64,000 nt of DNA from Xanthostigma xanthostigma (lineage: Eukaryota; Arthropoda; Insecta; Raphidioptera; Raphidiidae): contig OY754466.1 in NCBI GenBank assembly GCA_963575645.1, positions 32,520,001-32,584,000 of the forward strand, given 5' to 3'. The notes below the pieces were generated by a model that made no database searches, was not told the DNA's origin, and was given only the letters and a program-made list of their open reading frames with translations. The translations under genes were made by a program, and so were the position numbers. Below are positions 36,486 through 51,999 of the stretch, piece after piece. The stretch's first letter is position 1. Every line of letters starts with the position of its first letter.

Positions 36486-39400
36486 TGATCCAAACCTGAA
36501 TGTTATAGTGTAAATAGACTTACCTTCATGAAATAAAACAATTTTGCCTATAAGGACTCATTTGCCCCTAATAGTCATAAAGCATGTAAAAACTGCTTGT
36601 ATGCGTTAAAATGATAGTAAATATGCAGTTTGCATTTTCATATGAAAGTATGATCCAAATCTAAATATTATAGTGTAAATAGACTAACCCTCATGAAATA
36701 AAGCAATTTTGCCTATAACCACTCATTTGCACCTAATTGTCATAAAGCTTGTAAAAACTCCTTGTATGCGTTAAAATAATGGTTAATATGCAGTTTGCAT
36801 TTTCTTATGAGAGAAAGATCCAAACCTGAATGTTATAGTGTAAATAGACTTACCCTTAATGAAATAAAGCAATTTTGCCTATAAGGACTCATTTGCCCCT
36901 AATTGTCATAAAGCATGTAAAAACTGCTTATATGCGTTTAAATAATGGTTAATATGCAGTTTGCATTTTCTTATGAGAGAAAGATCCAAACCTGAATGTT
37001 ATAGTGTAAATAGACTTACCTTCATGAAATAAAGCAATTTTGCCTATAAAGACTCATTTGCTTCTAATTGTCATAAAGCATGTAAAAACTGCTTGTCAGC
37101 GTTAAAAAAATGGTTAATATGCAGTTTGCATTTTCTTATGAGAGAATGATCCAAACCTGAATGTTATAGTCTAAATAGACTTACCTTCATGAAATAAAGC
37201 AATTTTGCCTATAAGGACTTATTTGCCCCTAATTGTCATAAAGCATGTAAAAACTGCTTGTATGCGTTAAAATAATGGTTAATATGCAGTTTGCATTTTC
37301 TTATGAGAGAATGATCCAAACCTGAATGTTATAGTGTAAATAGACTTACCTTCAGGAAATAAAGCAATTTTGCCTATAAGGACTTATTTGCCCCTAATTG
37401 TCATAAAGCATGTAAAAACTGCTTGTATGCGTTAAAATAATGGTTAATATGCAGTTTGCATTTTCTTATGAGAGAATGATCCAAACCTGAATGTTATAGT
37501 GTAAATAGACTTACCTTTGTAAAATAAAGGAATTTTGCCTATAAGGACTCATTTGCACGCAATTGTCGTGAAGCATGTAAAAACTGCTTCTCTGCGTTAA
37601 AATAATGGTGAATATGCAGTTTGCATTTTCTTATGAGAGAATGATCCAAACCTGAATGTTATAATGTAAATAGACTTACCTTTGTAAAATAAAGCAATTT
37701 TGCCTATAAGGACTCATTTGCACGCAATTGTCGTGAAGCATGTAAAAACTGCTTGTCTGCGTTAAAATAATGGTTAATATGCAGCTTACATTTTCTTATG
37801 AGAGAATGATCCAAACCTGAATGTTATAGTGTAAATAGACTTACCTTCATGAAATAAAGCAATTTTGCCTATAAAGACTCATTTGCTTCTAATTGTCATA
37901 AAGCATGTAAAAATTGCTTGTCAGCGTTAAAAAAAATGGTTAATATGCAGTTTGCATTTTCTTATGAGAGAATGATCCAAACCTGAATGTTATAGTGTAA
38001 ATAGACTTACCTTCATGAAATAAAGCAATTTTGCCTATAAGGACTCATTTGCCCCTAATAGTCATAAAGCATGTAAAAACTGCTTGTATGCGTTAAAATA
38101 ATGGTAAATATGCAAATTGCATTTTCTTATGAAAAAATGATCCAAACCTGAATGTTATAGTGTAAATAGACTTACCTTTGTAGAATAAAGCAATTTGGCC
38201 TATAAGGACTCATTTGCACGCAATTGTCGTGAAGCATGTAAAAACTGCTTCTCTGCGTTAAAATAATGGTGAATATGCAGTTTGCATTTTCTTATGAGAG
38301 AATGATCCAAACCTGAATGTTATAGTGAAAGTAGACTTACCTTTGTGAAATAAAACAATTTTGCCTTTAAGGACTTATTTGCACCTAATTGTCTTAAACC
38401 ATGTAAAAACTGCTTGTCTGCGTGAAAATAATAGTCAATATTCAGTTTGCATTTTCTTATGAGAGAATAATCCAAACCTGAATGTTATAGAGTAAATAGA
38501 CTTACCCTCATGAAATAAAGCAATTTTTCCTATAAGGACTCATTTGCACCTAATTGTCATAAAGCATGTAAAACTGCTTGTATGCGTTAAAATAATGGTT
38601 AATATGCAGTTTGCATTTTCTTGTGAGAGAATGATCCAAACCTGAATTTTATAGTGTCAGTAAACTTACCTTTGTGAAATAAAGCAATTTCGCCAATAAG
38701 GACTCATTTGCACCTAATTGTCGTAAAGCATGTAAAAACTGCTTGTCTGCGTTAAAATAATGGTTAATATGCAGTTTGCATTTTCTTATGAGAGAATAAT
38801 CCAAACCTGAATGTTATAGTGTAAATAGACTAACCTTCATGAAATAAAGCAATTTTGCCTATAAGGACCCATTTGCCCCTAATTGTCATAGAGCATGTAA
38901 AACTGCTTGTATGCGTTAAAATAATAGTTAATATGCAGTTTGCATTTTCTTATGAGAGAATGATCCAAACCTGAATGTTATAGTTTAAGTAAACTTACCT
39001 TTGTAAAATAAAGCAATTTTGCCTATAAGGACTCATTTGCACCTAATTGTCGTTAAGCATGTAAAAACTGCTTGTCTGCGTTAAAATAATGGTTAATATG
39101 CAGTTTGCATTTTCTTATGAGAGAATGATCCAAGCCTGAATGTTATAGTGTAAATAGACTTACCCTCATGAAATAAAGCAATTTTGCCTATAAAGACTTA
39201 TTTGCACCTAATTGTCGTAAAGCATGTAAAAACTGCTTGTCTGCGTTTAAATAATGGTTAATATGCAGTTTGCATTTTCTTATGAGAGACAGATCCAAAC
39301 CTGAATGTTTTAGTGTAAATAGACTTACCTTCATAAAATAAAGCAATTTTGCCTATAAGGACCCATTTGCCCCTAATTGTCATAAAGCATGTAAAACTGC

Positions 39401-42400
39401 TTGTATGCGTTAAAATAATGGTTAATATGCAGTTTGCATTTTCTTATGAGAGAATGATCCAAACCTGAATGTTATAGTGTAAATAGACTTACCCTCATGA
39501 AATAAAGCAATTTTGCCTATAAGGACTCATTTGCACCTAATTGTCATAAAGCATGTAAAAACTGCTTGTATGCGTTAAAATGATAGTAAATATGCAGTTT
39601 GCATTTTCTTATGAGAGAATAATCCAAACCTAAATGTTATAGTGTAAATAGACTTACCTTAATGAAATAAAGCAATTTTGCCTATAAGGACTCATTTGCA
39701 CCTAATTGTCGTAAAGCATGTAAAAACTGCTTGTCAGCGTTAAAATAATGGTTAATATGCAGTTTGCATTTTCTTATGAGAGAATGATCCAAACCTGAAT
39801 GTTATAGTGTAAATAGACTTACCTTAATGAAATAAAGCAATTTTGCCTATAAGGACTCATTTGCCCCTAATTGTCATGAAGCATGTAAAAACTGCTTGTA
39901 TGCGTTAAAATGATAGTAAATATGCAGTTTGCATTTTCTTATGAGAGAATGATCCAAACCTAAATGTTATAGTGTAAATAGACTAACCCTCATGAAATAA
40001 AGCAATTTTGCCTATAAGGACTCATTTGCACATAATTGTCATAAAGCTTGTAAAAACTGCTTGTATGCGTTAAAATAATAGTTAATATGCAGTTTGCATT
40101 TTCTTATGAGAGAATGATCCAAACCTGAATGTTATAGTTTTAGTAAACTTACCTTTGTAAAATAAAGCAATTTTGCCTATAAGGACTCATTTGCACCTAA
40201 TTGTCGTAAAGCATGTAAAAACTGCTTGTCTGCGTTAAAATAATGGTTAATATGCAGTTTGCATTTTCTTATGAGAGAATGATCCAAACCTGAATGTTAT
40301 AGTGTAATAAGACTTACCCTCATGAAATAAAGCACTTTTGCCTATAAAGACTCATTTGCACCTAATTGTCGTAAAGCATGTAAAAACTGCTTGTCAGCGG
40401 TAAAATAATGGTTAATATGCAGTTTGCATTTTCTTATGAGAGAATTATCCAAACCTGAATGTTATAGTGTAAATAGACTTACCTTTGTAAAATAAAGCAA
40501 TTTTGCCTATAAGGACTCATTTGCACCTAATTGTCGTATAGCATGTAAAAACTGCTTGTCTGCGTTTAAATAATGGTTAATATGCAGTTTGCATTTTCTT
40601 ATGAGAGACAGATCCAAACCTGAATGTTTTAGTGTAAATAGACTTACCCTTCATGAAATAAAGCAATTTTGCCTATAAGGACTCATTTGCCCCTAATTGT
40701 CATAAAGCATATAAAAACTGCTTGTATGCGTTAAAATAATGGTTAATATGCAGTTTGCATTTTCTTAAGAGAGAATGATCCAAACCTGAATGTTATAGTG
40801 TAAATAGACTTACCCTCATGAAATAAAGCACTTTTGCCTATAAGGACTCATTTGCACCTAATTGTCGTAAAGCATGTAAAAACTGCTTGTCAGCGGTAAA
40901 ATAATGGTTAATATGCAGTTTGCATTTTCTTATGAGAGAATAATCCAAACCTGAATGTTATAGTGTAAATAGACTTACCTTTGTAAAATAAAGCAATTTT
41001 GCCTATAAGGACTCATTTGCACGCAATTGTCGTGAAGCATGTAAAAACTGCTTGTCTGCGTTAAAATAATGGTTAATATGCAGTTTACATTTTCTTATGA
41101 GAGAATGATCCAAACCTGAATGTTATAGTGTAAATAGACTTACCTTCATAAAATAAAGCAATTTTGCCTATAAAGACTCATTTGCTTCTAATTGTCATAA
41201 AGCATGTAAAAATTGCTTGTCAGCGTTAAAAAAAATGGTTAATATGCAGTTTGCATTTTCTTATGAGAGAATGATCCAAACCTGAATGTTATAGTGTAAA
41301 TAGACTTACCTTCATGAAATAAAGCAATTTTGCCTATAAGGACTCATTTGCCCCTAATAGTCATAAAGCATGTAAAAACTGCTTGTATGCGTTAAAATGA
41401 TAGTAAATATGCAGTTTGCATTTTCTTATGAAAGAATGATCCAAACCTAAATGATATAGTGTAAATAGACTAACCCTCATGAAATAAAGCAATTTTGCCT
41501 ATAAGGACTCATTTGCACCTAATTGTCATAAAGCTTGTAAAAACTGCTTGTATGCGTTAAAATAATGGTTAATATGCAGTTTGCATTTTCTTATGAGAGA
41601 ATGATCCAAACCTGAATGTTATAGTGTAAATAGACTTACCTTCATGAAATAAAGCAATTTTGCCTATAAGGACTCATTTGCCCCTTATTGTCATAAAGCA
41701 TGTAAAAACTGCTTCTATGCGTTAAAATAATGGTAAATATGCAAATTGCATTTTCTTATGAAAAAATGATCCAAACCTGAATGTTATAGTGTAAATAGAC
41801 TTACCATTGTAGAAAAAAGCAATTTTGCCTATAAGGACTCATTTGCACGCAATTGTCGTGAAGCATGTAAAAACTGCTTCTCTGCGTTAAAATAATGGTT
41901 AATATGCAGTTTGCATTTTCTTATGAGAGAATGATCCAAACCTGAATGTTATAGTGAAAGTAGACTTACCTTTGTGAAATAAAACAATTTTGCCTTTAAG
42001 GACTTATTTGCACCTAGTTGTCTTAAACCATGTAAAAACTGCTTGTCTGCGTGAAAATAATAGTCAATATTCAGTTTGCATTTTCTTATGAGAGAATAAT
42101 CCAAACCTGAATGTTATAGTGTAAATAGACTTACCCTCATGAAATAAAGCAATTTTTCCTATAAGGACTCATTTGCACCTAATTGTCATAAAGCATGTAA
42201 AACTGCTTGTATGCGTTAAAATAATGGTTAATATGCAGTTTGCATTTTCTTGTGAGAGAATGATCCAAACCTGAATGTTATAGTGTAAGTAAACTTACCT
42301 TTGTGAATTAAAGCAATTTCGCCTATAAGGACTCATTTGCACCTAATTGTCGTAAAGCATGTAAAAACTGCTTGTCTGCGTTAAAAAAATGGTTAATATG

Positions 42401-42918
42401 CAGTTTGCATTTTCTTATGAGAGAATAATCCAAACCTGAATGTTATAGTGTAAATAGACTAACCTTTATGAAATAAAGCAATTTTGCCTATAAGGACCCA
42501 TTTGCCCCTAATTGTCATAAAACATGTAAAACTGCTTGTATGCGTTAAAATAATAGTTAATATGCAGTTTGCATTTTCTTATGAGAGAATGATCCAAACC
42601 TGAATGTTATAGTTTAAGTAAACTTACCTTTGTAAAATAAAGCAATTTTGCCTATAAGGACTCATTTGCACCTAATTGTCGTTAAGCATGTAAAAACTGC
42701 TTGTCTGCGTTAAAATAATGGTTAATATGCAGTTTGCATTTTCTTATAAGAGAATGATCCAAACCTGAATGTTATAGTGTAAATAGACTTACCCTCATGA
42801 AATAAAGCAATTTTGCCTATAAAGACTTATTTGCACCTAATTGTCGTAAAGCATGTAAAAACTGCTTGTCTGCGTTTAAATAATGGTTAATATGCAGTTT
42901 GCATTTTCTTATGAGAGA
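36486..42918. repeat. 39-monomer higher-order unit, copy 2 (6,433 bp)
   Basis: The tandem partner of 30,053-36,485. At its end GAGAGATGATCC is followed by CTGAATGTTTTAG, whereas at the end of copy 1 it is followed by CTGAATGTTATAG. The former context is also seen near 12,000, 18,400 and 32,870. This fixes the unit boundary near 36,485 and 42,918. Confidence 0.93.
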
Positions 42919-45900
42919 TGATCCAAACCTGAATGTTTTAGTGTAAATAGACTTACCTTCATAAAATAAAGCAATTTTGCCTATAAGGACCCATTTGCCC
43001 CTAATTGTCATAAAGCATGTAAAACTGCTTGTATGCATTAAAATAATGGTTAATATGCAGTTTGCATTTTCTTATGAGAGAATGATCCAAACCTGAATGT
43101 TATAGTGTAAATAGACTTACCCTCATGAAATAAAGCAATTTTGCCTATAAGGACTCATTTGCACCTAATTGTCATAAAGCATGTAAAAACTGCTTGTATG
43201 CGTTAAAATGATAGTAAATATGCAGTTTGCATTTTTTTATGAGAGAATGATCCAAACCTAAATGTTATAGTGTAAATAGACTTACCTTAATGAAATAAAG
43301 CAATTTTGCCTATAAGGACTCATTTGCACCTAATTGTCGTTAAGCATGTAAAAACTGCTTGTCTGCGTTAAAATAATGGTTAATATGCAGTTTGCATTTT
43401 CTTATGAGAGAATGATCCAAACCTGAATGTTATAGTGTAAAATAGACTTACCCTCATGAAATAAAGCAATTTTGCCTATAAAGACTTATTTGCACCTAAT
43501 TGTCATAAAGCATGTAGAAACTGCTTGTATGCGTATAAATAATGGTTAATATGCAGTTTGCATTTTCTTATGAGAGAATGATCCAAACCTGAATGTTATA
43601 GTGAAAATAGACTTACCTTTGTAAAATAAAGCAATTTTGCCTATAAGGACTCATTTGCACGCAATTGTCGTGAAGCATGTAAAAACTGCTTGGCTGCGTT
43701 AAATTAATGGTTAATATGCAGTTTGCATTTTCTTATGAGAGAATGATCGAAACCTGAATGTTATAGTGTACATAGACTAACCTTCATTAAATAAAGCAAT
43801 TTTGCCTATAAGGACGCATTTGCCCCTAATTTTCATAAAGCATGTAAAAACTGCTTGTATGCGTTAAAATAATGGTTAATATGCAGTTTGCATTTTCTTA
43901 TGAGAGAATGATCCAACCCTAAATGTTATAGTGTAAATAGACTTTCCCTCATGAATTAAAGCAATTTTGCCTATAAGGACTTATTTGCACCTAATTGTCA
44001 TAAAGCATGTAAAAACTGCTTGTAAGCGTTAAAATGATAGTAAATATGCAGTTTGCATTTTCTTATGAGAGAATGATCCAAACGTAATTGTTATAGTGTA
44101 AATAGACTAACCCTCATGAAATAAAGCAATTTTGCCTATAAGGACTCATTTACACCTAATTGTCGTAAAGCATGTAAAAACTGCTTGTCTGCGTTAAAAT
44201 AATTGTTAATATGCAGTTTGCATTTTCTTATGAGAGAATGATCCAAACCTGAATGTTATAGTGTAAATAGACTTACCCTCATGAAATAAAGCAATTTTGC
44301 CTATAAGGACTCATTTGCCCCTAATTGTCATAAAGCATGTAAAAACTGCTTGTATGCGGTAAAATAATGGTTAATATGCAGTTTGCATTTTCTTATGAGA
44401 GAACGATCCAAACCTGAATGTTATAGTGAAAATAGACTTACCTTCATGAAATAAAGCAATTTTGCCTATAAGGACTCATTTGCCCCTAATTGTCATAAAG
44501 CATGTAAAAACTGCTTGTATGCGTTAAAATAATGTATAATATGCAGTTTGCATTTTCTTATGAGAGAATGATCCAAACCTGAATGTTATAGTGAAAATAG
44601 ACTTACCTTTGTAAAATAAAACAAATTTTGCCTATAAGGACTCATTATCCCCTAATTGTCATAAAGCATGTAAAAACTGCTTGTATGCGTTAAAATAATG
44701 GATAATATGCAGTTTGCATTTTCTTATGAGAGAACGATCCAAACCTGAATGTTATAGTGAAAATAGACTAACCTTTATGAAATAAAGTAATTTTGCCTAT
44801 AAGGACCCATTTGCCCCTAATTGTCATAAAGCATGTAAAAACTGCTTGTATGCGTTAAAATAATGGTTAATATGCAGTTTGCATTTTCTTATGAGAGAAC
44901 GATCCAAACCTGAATGTTATAATGAAAGTAGACTTACCTTTGTGAAATAAAACAATTTTGCCTTTAAGGACTTATTTGCACCTAATTGTCGTAAACCATG
45001 TAAAAACTGCTTGTCTGCGTTAAAATAATGGTTAATATGCAGTTTACATTTTCTTATGAGAGAATGATCCAAACCTGAATGTTATAGTGTAAATAGACTT
45101 ACCTTATGAAATAAAGCAATTTTGCCTATAAAGACTCATTTGCTTCTAATTGTCATAAAGCGTGTAAAAACTGCTTGTCAGCGTTAAAAAAATGGTTAAT
45201 ATGCAGTTTGCATTTTCTTATGAGAGAATGATCCAAACCTGTTTGTTATAGTGTAAATAGACTTACATTCATGAAATAAAGCAATTTTGCCTATAAGGAC
45301 TCTTTTGCCCCTAATTGTCATAAAGCATGTAAAAACTGCTTGTATGCGTTAAAATAATGTATAATATGCAGTTTGCATTTTCTTATGAGAGAATGATCCA
45401 AACCTGAATGTAATAGTGTAACTAGACTTACCTTTGTAAAATAAAGCATTTTTGCCTATAAGGACTCATTTGCACGCAATTGTCGTGAAGCATGTAAAAA
45501 CTGCTTCTCTGCGTTAAAATAATGGTTAATATGCAGTTTGCATTTTCTTATGAGAGAATGATCCAAACCTGAATGTTATAGTGAAAGTTGACTTACCTTT
45601 GTGAAATAAAACAATTTTGCCTTTAAGGACTCATTTGCACCTAATTGTCGTAAAGCATGTAAAAACTGCTTGTCAGGGTTAAAATAATGGTTATTATGCA
45701 TTTTGCATTTTTTTATGAGAGAATGATCCAAACCTGAATGTTATAGTCTAAATAGACTTATCTTTATGAAATAAAGCAATTTTGCCTATAAGGACTCATT
45801 TGCCCCTAATTGTCATAAAGCATGTAAAAACTGCTTGTATGCGTTAAAATAATGGTTAATATGCAGTTTGCATTTTCTTATGAGAGAACGATCCAAACCT

Positions 45901-48900
45901 GAATGTTATAGTGAAAATAGACTTACCTTCATGAAATAAAGCAATTTTGCCTATAAGGACTCATTTGCCCCTAATTGTCATAAAGCATGTAAAAACTGCT
46001 TGTATGCGTTAAAATAATGTATAATATGCAGTTTGCATTTTCTTATGAGAGAATGATCAAAACCTGAATGTTATGGTGAAAATAGACTTACCTTTGTAAA
46101 ATAAAGCAATTTTGCCTATAAGGACTCATTATCCCCTAATTGTCATAAAGCATGTAAAAACTGCTTGTATGCGTTAAAATAATGGATAATATGCAGTTTG
46201 CATTTTCTTATGAGAGAACAATCCAAACCTGAATGTTATAGTGAAAATAGACTAACCTTCATGAAATAAAGCAATTTTGCCTATAAGGACCCATTTGCCC
46301 CTAATTGTCATAAAGCATGTAAAAACTGCTTGTATGCGTTAAAATAATAGTTAATATGCAGTTTGCATTTTCTTGTGAGAGAATGATCCAAACCTGAATG
46401 TAATAGTGTAAGTAAACTTACCTTTGTGAAATAAAGCAATTTCGCCTATAAGGACTCATTTGCACCTAATTGTCGTAAAGCATGTAAAAACTGCTTGTCT
46501 GCGTTAAAATAATGGTTAATATGCAGTTTGCATTTTCTTATGAGAGAATAATCCAAACCTGAATGTTATAGTGTAAATAGACTAACCTTCATGAAATAAA
46601 GCAATTTTGCCTATAAGGACTTATTTGCCCCTAATTGTCATAAAGCATGTAAAAACTGCTTGTATGCGTTAAAATAATGGTTAATATGCAGTTTGCATTT
46701 TCTTATGAGAGAATGATCCAAACCTGAATGTTATAGTGTAGATAGACTTACCCTCATGAAATAAAGCAATTTTGCTTATAAAGACTCATTTGCACCTAAT
46801 TGTCGTAAAGCATGTAAAAACTGCTTGTCTGCGTTTAAATAATGGTTAATATGCAGTTTGCATTTTCTTTTGAGATAAAGATCTAAACCTGAATGTTATA
46901 GTGTAAATAGACTTACCTTTCATGAAATAAAGCGATTTTGCCTATAAGGACTCATTTGCACCTAATTGTCATTAAGCATGTAAAAACTGCTTGTATGCGT
47001 TAAAATAATGGTCAATATGCAGTTTGCATTTTCTTATAAGAGAATGATCCAAACCTGAATGTTATAATGTAAATAGACTTACCTTTGTAAAATAAAGCAA
47101 TTTTGCCTATAAGGACTCATTTGCACGCAATTGTCGTGAAGCATGTAAAAACTGCTTGTCTGCGTTAAAATAATGGTTAATATGCAGTTTACATTTTCTT
47201 ATGAGAGAATGATCCAAACCTGAATGTTATAGTGTAAATAGACTTACCTTCATGAAATAAAGCAATTTTGCCTATAAAGACTCATTTGCTTCTAATTGTC
47301 ATAAAGCATGTAAAAATTGCTTGTCAGCGTTAAAAAAAATGGTTAATAATTAGTTTGCATTTTCTTATGAGAGAATGATCCAAACCTGAATGTTATAGTG
47401 TAAATAGACTTACCTTCATGAAATAAAGCTATTTTGCCTATAAGGACTCATTTGCCCCTAATAGTCATAAAGCATGTAAAAACTGCTTGTATGCGTTAAA
47501 ATGATAGTAAATATGCAGTTTGCATTTTCTTATGAAAGAATGATCCAAACCTAAATGTTATAGTGTAAATAGACTAACCCCCATGAAATAAAGCAATTTT
47601 GCCTATAAGGACTCATTTGCACCTAATTGTCATAAAGCTTGTAAAAACTGCTTGTATGCGTTAAAATAATGGTTAATATGCAGTTTGCATTTTCTTATGA
47701 GAGAATGATCCAAACCTGAATGTTATAGTGTAAATAGACTTACCTTCATGAAATAAAGCAATTTTGCCTATAAGGACTCATTTGCCCCTTATTGTCATAA
47801 AGCATGTAAAAACTGCTTGTATGCGTTAAAATAATAGTAAATATGCAAATTGCATTTTCTTATGAAAAAATGATCCAAACCTGAATGTTATAGTGTAAAT
47901 AGACTTACCTTTGTAGAATAAAGCAATTTTGCCTATAAGGACTCATTTGCACGCAATTGTCGTGAAGCATGTAAAAACTGCTTGTCTGCGTTAAAATAAT
48001 GGTTAATATGCAGTTTACATTTTCTTATGAGAGAATGATCCAAACCTGAATGTTATAGTGTAAATAGACTTACCTTCATGAAATAAAGCAATTTCGCCTA
48101 TAAGGACTCATTTGCACCTAATTGTCGTAAAGCATGTAAAAACTGCTTGTCTGCGTTAAAATAATGGTTAATATGCAGTTTGCATTTTCTTATGAGAGAA
48201 TAATCCAAACCTGAATGTTATAGTGTAAATAGACTAACCTTCATGAAATAAAGCAATTTTGCCTATAAGGACCCATTTGCCCCTAATTGTCATAAAGCAT
48301 GTAAAACTGCTTGTATGCGTTAAAATAATAGTTAATATGCAGTTTGCATTTTCTTATGAGAGAATAATCCAAACCTGAATGTTATAGTTTAAGTTAACTT
48401 ACCTTTGTAAAATAAAGCAATTTTGCCTATAAGGATTCATTTGCACCTAATTGTCGTTAAGCATGTAAAAACTGCTTGTCTGCGTTAAAATAATGGTTAA
48501 TATGCAGTTTGCATTTTCTTATGAGAGAATGATCCAAACCTGAATGTTATAGTGTAAATAGACTTACCCTCATGAAATAAAGCAATTTTGCCTATAAAGA
48601 CTTATTTGCACCTAATTGTCGTAAAGCATGTAAAAACTGCTTGTCTGCGTTTAAATAATGGTTAATATGCAGTTTGCATTTTCTTATGAGAGACAGATCC
48701 AAACCTGAATGTTTTAGTGTAAATAGACTTACCTTCATAAAATAAAGCAATTTTGCCTATAAGGACCCATTTGCCCCTAATTGTCATAAAGCATGTAAAA
48801 CTGCTTGTATGCGTTAAAATAATGGTTAATATGCAGTTTGCATTTTCTTATGAGAGAATGATCCAAACCTGAATGTTATAGTGTAAATAGACTTACCCTC

Positions 48901-51900
48901 ATGAAATAAAGCAATTTTGCCTATAAGGACTCATTTGCACCTAGTTGTCATAAAGCATGTAAAAACTGCTTGTATGCGTTAAAATGATAGTAAATATGCA
49001 GTTTGAATTTTCTTATGAGAGAATGATCTAAACCTAAATGTTATAGTGTAAATAGACTTACCTTAATGAAATAAAGCAATTTTGCCTATAAGGACTCATT
49101 TGCACCTAATTGTCGTAAAGCATGTAAAAACTGCTTGTCAGCGTTAAAATAATGGTTAATATGCAGTTTGCATTTTCTTATGAGAGAATGATCCAAACCT
49201 GAATGTTATAGTGTAAATAGACTTACCTTAATGAAATAAAGCAATTTTGCCTATAAGGACTCATTTGCCCCTAATTGTCATAAAGCATGTAAAAACTGCT
49301 TGTCTGCGTGAAAATGATACTAAATATGCAGTTTGCATTTTCTTAAGAGAGAATGTTCCAAACCTGAATGTTATAGTGTAAATAGACTTACCCTCAAAAA
49401 TAAAGCACATTTGCCTATAAGGACTCATTTGCACCTAATTGTCGTAAAGCATGTAAAAACTGCTTGTATGCGGTAAAATAATGGTTAATATGCAGTTTGC
49501 ATTTTCTTATGAGAGAATTATCCAAACCTGAATGTTATAGTGTAAATAGACTTACCTTTGTAAAATAAAGCAATTTTGCCTATAAGGACTCATTTGCACG
49601 CAATTGTCGTGAAGCATGTAAAAACTGCTTGTCTGCGTTAAATTAATGGTTAATATGCAGTTTACATTTTCTTATGAGAGAATGATCCAAACCTGAATGT
49701 TATAGTGTAAATAGACTTACCTTCATGAAATAAAGCAATTTTGCCTATAAAGACTCATTTGCTTCTAATTGTCATAAAGCATGTAAAAATTGCTTGTCAG
49801 CGTTAAAAAAAATGGTTAATATGCAGTTTGCATTTTCTTATGAGAGACAGATCCAAACCTGAATGTTTTAGTGTAAATAGACTTACCTTCATAAAATAAA
49901 GCAATTTTGCCTATAAGGACCCATTTGCCCCTAATTGTCATAAAGCATGTAAAACTGCTTGTATGCGTTAAAATAATGGTTAATATGCAGTTTGCATTTT
50001 CTTATGAGAGAATGATCCAAACCTGAATGTTATAGTGTAAATAGACTTACCCTCATGAAATAAAGCAATTTTGCCTATAAGGACTCATTTGCACCTAATT
50101 GTCATAAAGCATGTAAAAACTGCTTGTATGCGTCAAAATGATAGTAAATATGCAGTTTGCATTTTCTTATGAGAGAATGATCCAAACCTAAATGTTATAG
50201 TGTAAATAGACTTATCTTAATGAAATAAAGCAATTTTGCCTATAAGGACTCATTTGCACCTAATTGTCGTAAAGCATGTAAAAACCCCTTGTCAGCGTTA
50301 AAATAATGGTTAATATGCAGTTTGCATTTTCTTATGAGAGAATGATCCAAACCTGAATGTTATAGTGTAAATAGACTTACCCTCATGAAATAAAGCATTT
50401 TTGCCTATAAGGACTCATTTGCCCCTAATTGTCATAAGGCATGTAAAAACTGCTTGTATGCGTTAAAATGATAGTAAATATGCAGTTTGCATTTTCTTAT
50501 GAGAGAATGATCCAAACCTAAATGTTATAGTGTAAATAGACTAACCCTCATGAAATAAAGCAATTTTGCCTATAAGGACTCATTTGCACCTAATTGTCAT
50601 AAAGCTTGTAAAAACTGCTTGTATGCGTTAAAATAATAGTTAATATGCAGTTTGCATTTTCTTATGAGAGAATGATCCAAACCTGAATGTTATAGTTTAA
50701 GTAAACTTACCTTTGTAAAATAAAGCAATTTTGCCTATAAGGACTCATTTGCACCTAATTGTCGTAAAGCATGTAAAAACTGCTTGTCTGCGTTAAAATA
50801 ATGGTTAATATGCAGTTTGCATTTTCTTATGAGAGAATGATCCAAACCTGAATGTTATAGTGTAATAAGACTTACCCTCATGAAATAAAGCAATTTTGCC
50901 TATAAAGACTTATTTGCACCTAATTGTCGTATAGCATGTAAAAACTGCTTGTCTGCGTTTAAATAATGGTTAATATGCAGTTTGCATTTTCTTATGAGAG
51001 ACAGATCCAAACCTGAATGTTTTAGTGTAAATAGACTTACCCTTCATGAAATAAAGCAATTTTGCCTATAAGGACTCATTTGCCCCTAATTGTCATAAAG
51101 CATATAAAAACTGCTTGTATGCGTTAAAATAATGGTTAATATGCAGTTTGCATTTTCTTATGAGAGAATGATCCAAACCTGAATGTTATAGTGTAAATAG
51201 ACTAACCTTTGTAAAATAAAGCAATTTTGCCTATAAGGACTCATTTGAACGCAATTGTCGTGAAGCATGTAAAAACTGCTTGTCTGCGTTAAAATAATGG
51301 TTAATATGCAGTTTGCATTTTCTTATGAAAGAATGATCCAAACCTAAATGTTATAGTGAAAGTAGACTTACCTTTGTGAAATAAAACAATTTTGCCTTTA
51401 AGGACTTATTTCCACCTAATTGTCGTAAAACATGTGAAAACTGCTTGTCTGCGTGAAAATGATACTAAATATGCAGTTTGCATTTTCTTAAGAGAGAATG
51501 ATCCAAACCTGAATGTTATAGTGTAAATAGACTTACCCTCATGAAATAAAGCACTTTTGCCTATAAGGACTCATTTGCACCTAATTGTCGTAAAGCATGT
51601 AAAAACTGCTTGTCAGCGGTAAAATAATGGTTAATATGCAGTTTGCATTTTCTTATGAGAGAATTATCCAAACCTGAATGTTATAGTGTAAATAGACTTA
51701 CCTTTATGAAATAAAGCAATTTTGCCTATAAGGACTCATTTGCCCCTAATTGTCATAAAGCATGTAAAAACTGCTTGTCAGCGTTAAAATAATGGTTAAT
51801 ATGCAGTTTGCATTTTCTTATGAGAGAATGATCCAAACCTGAATGTTATAGTGTAAATAGACTTACCTTTGTAAAATAAAGCAATTTTGCCTATAAGGAC

Positions 51901-51999
51901 TCATTTGAACGCAATTGTCGTGAAGCATGTAAAAACTGCTTGTCTGCGTTAAAATAATGGTTAATATGCAGTTTGCATTTTCTTATGAGAGAATGATCC

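Noticed and set aside
42817..43038. 73-codon minus-strand open frame in the satellite
   Set aside because: Its peptide contains the same phrase twice because it reads through two monomers. It depends on small monomer deletions that keep the frame open by chance.
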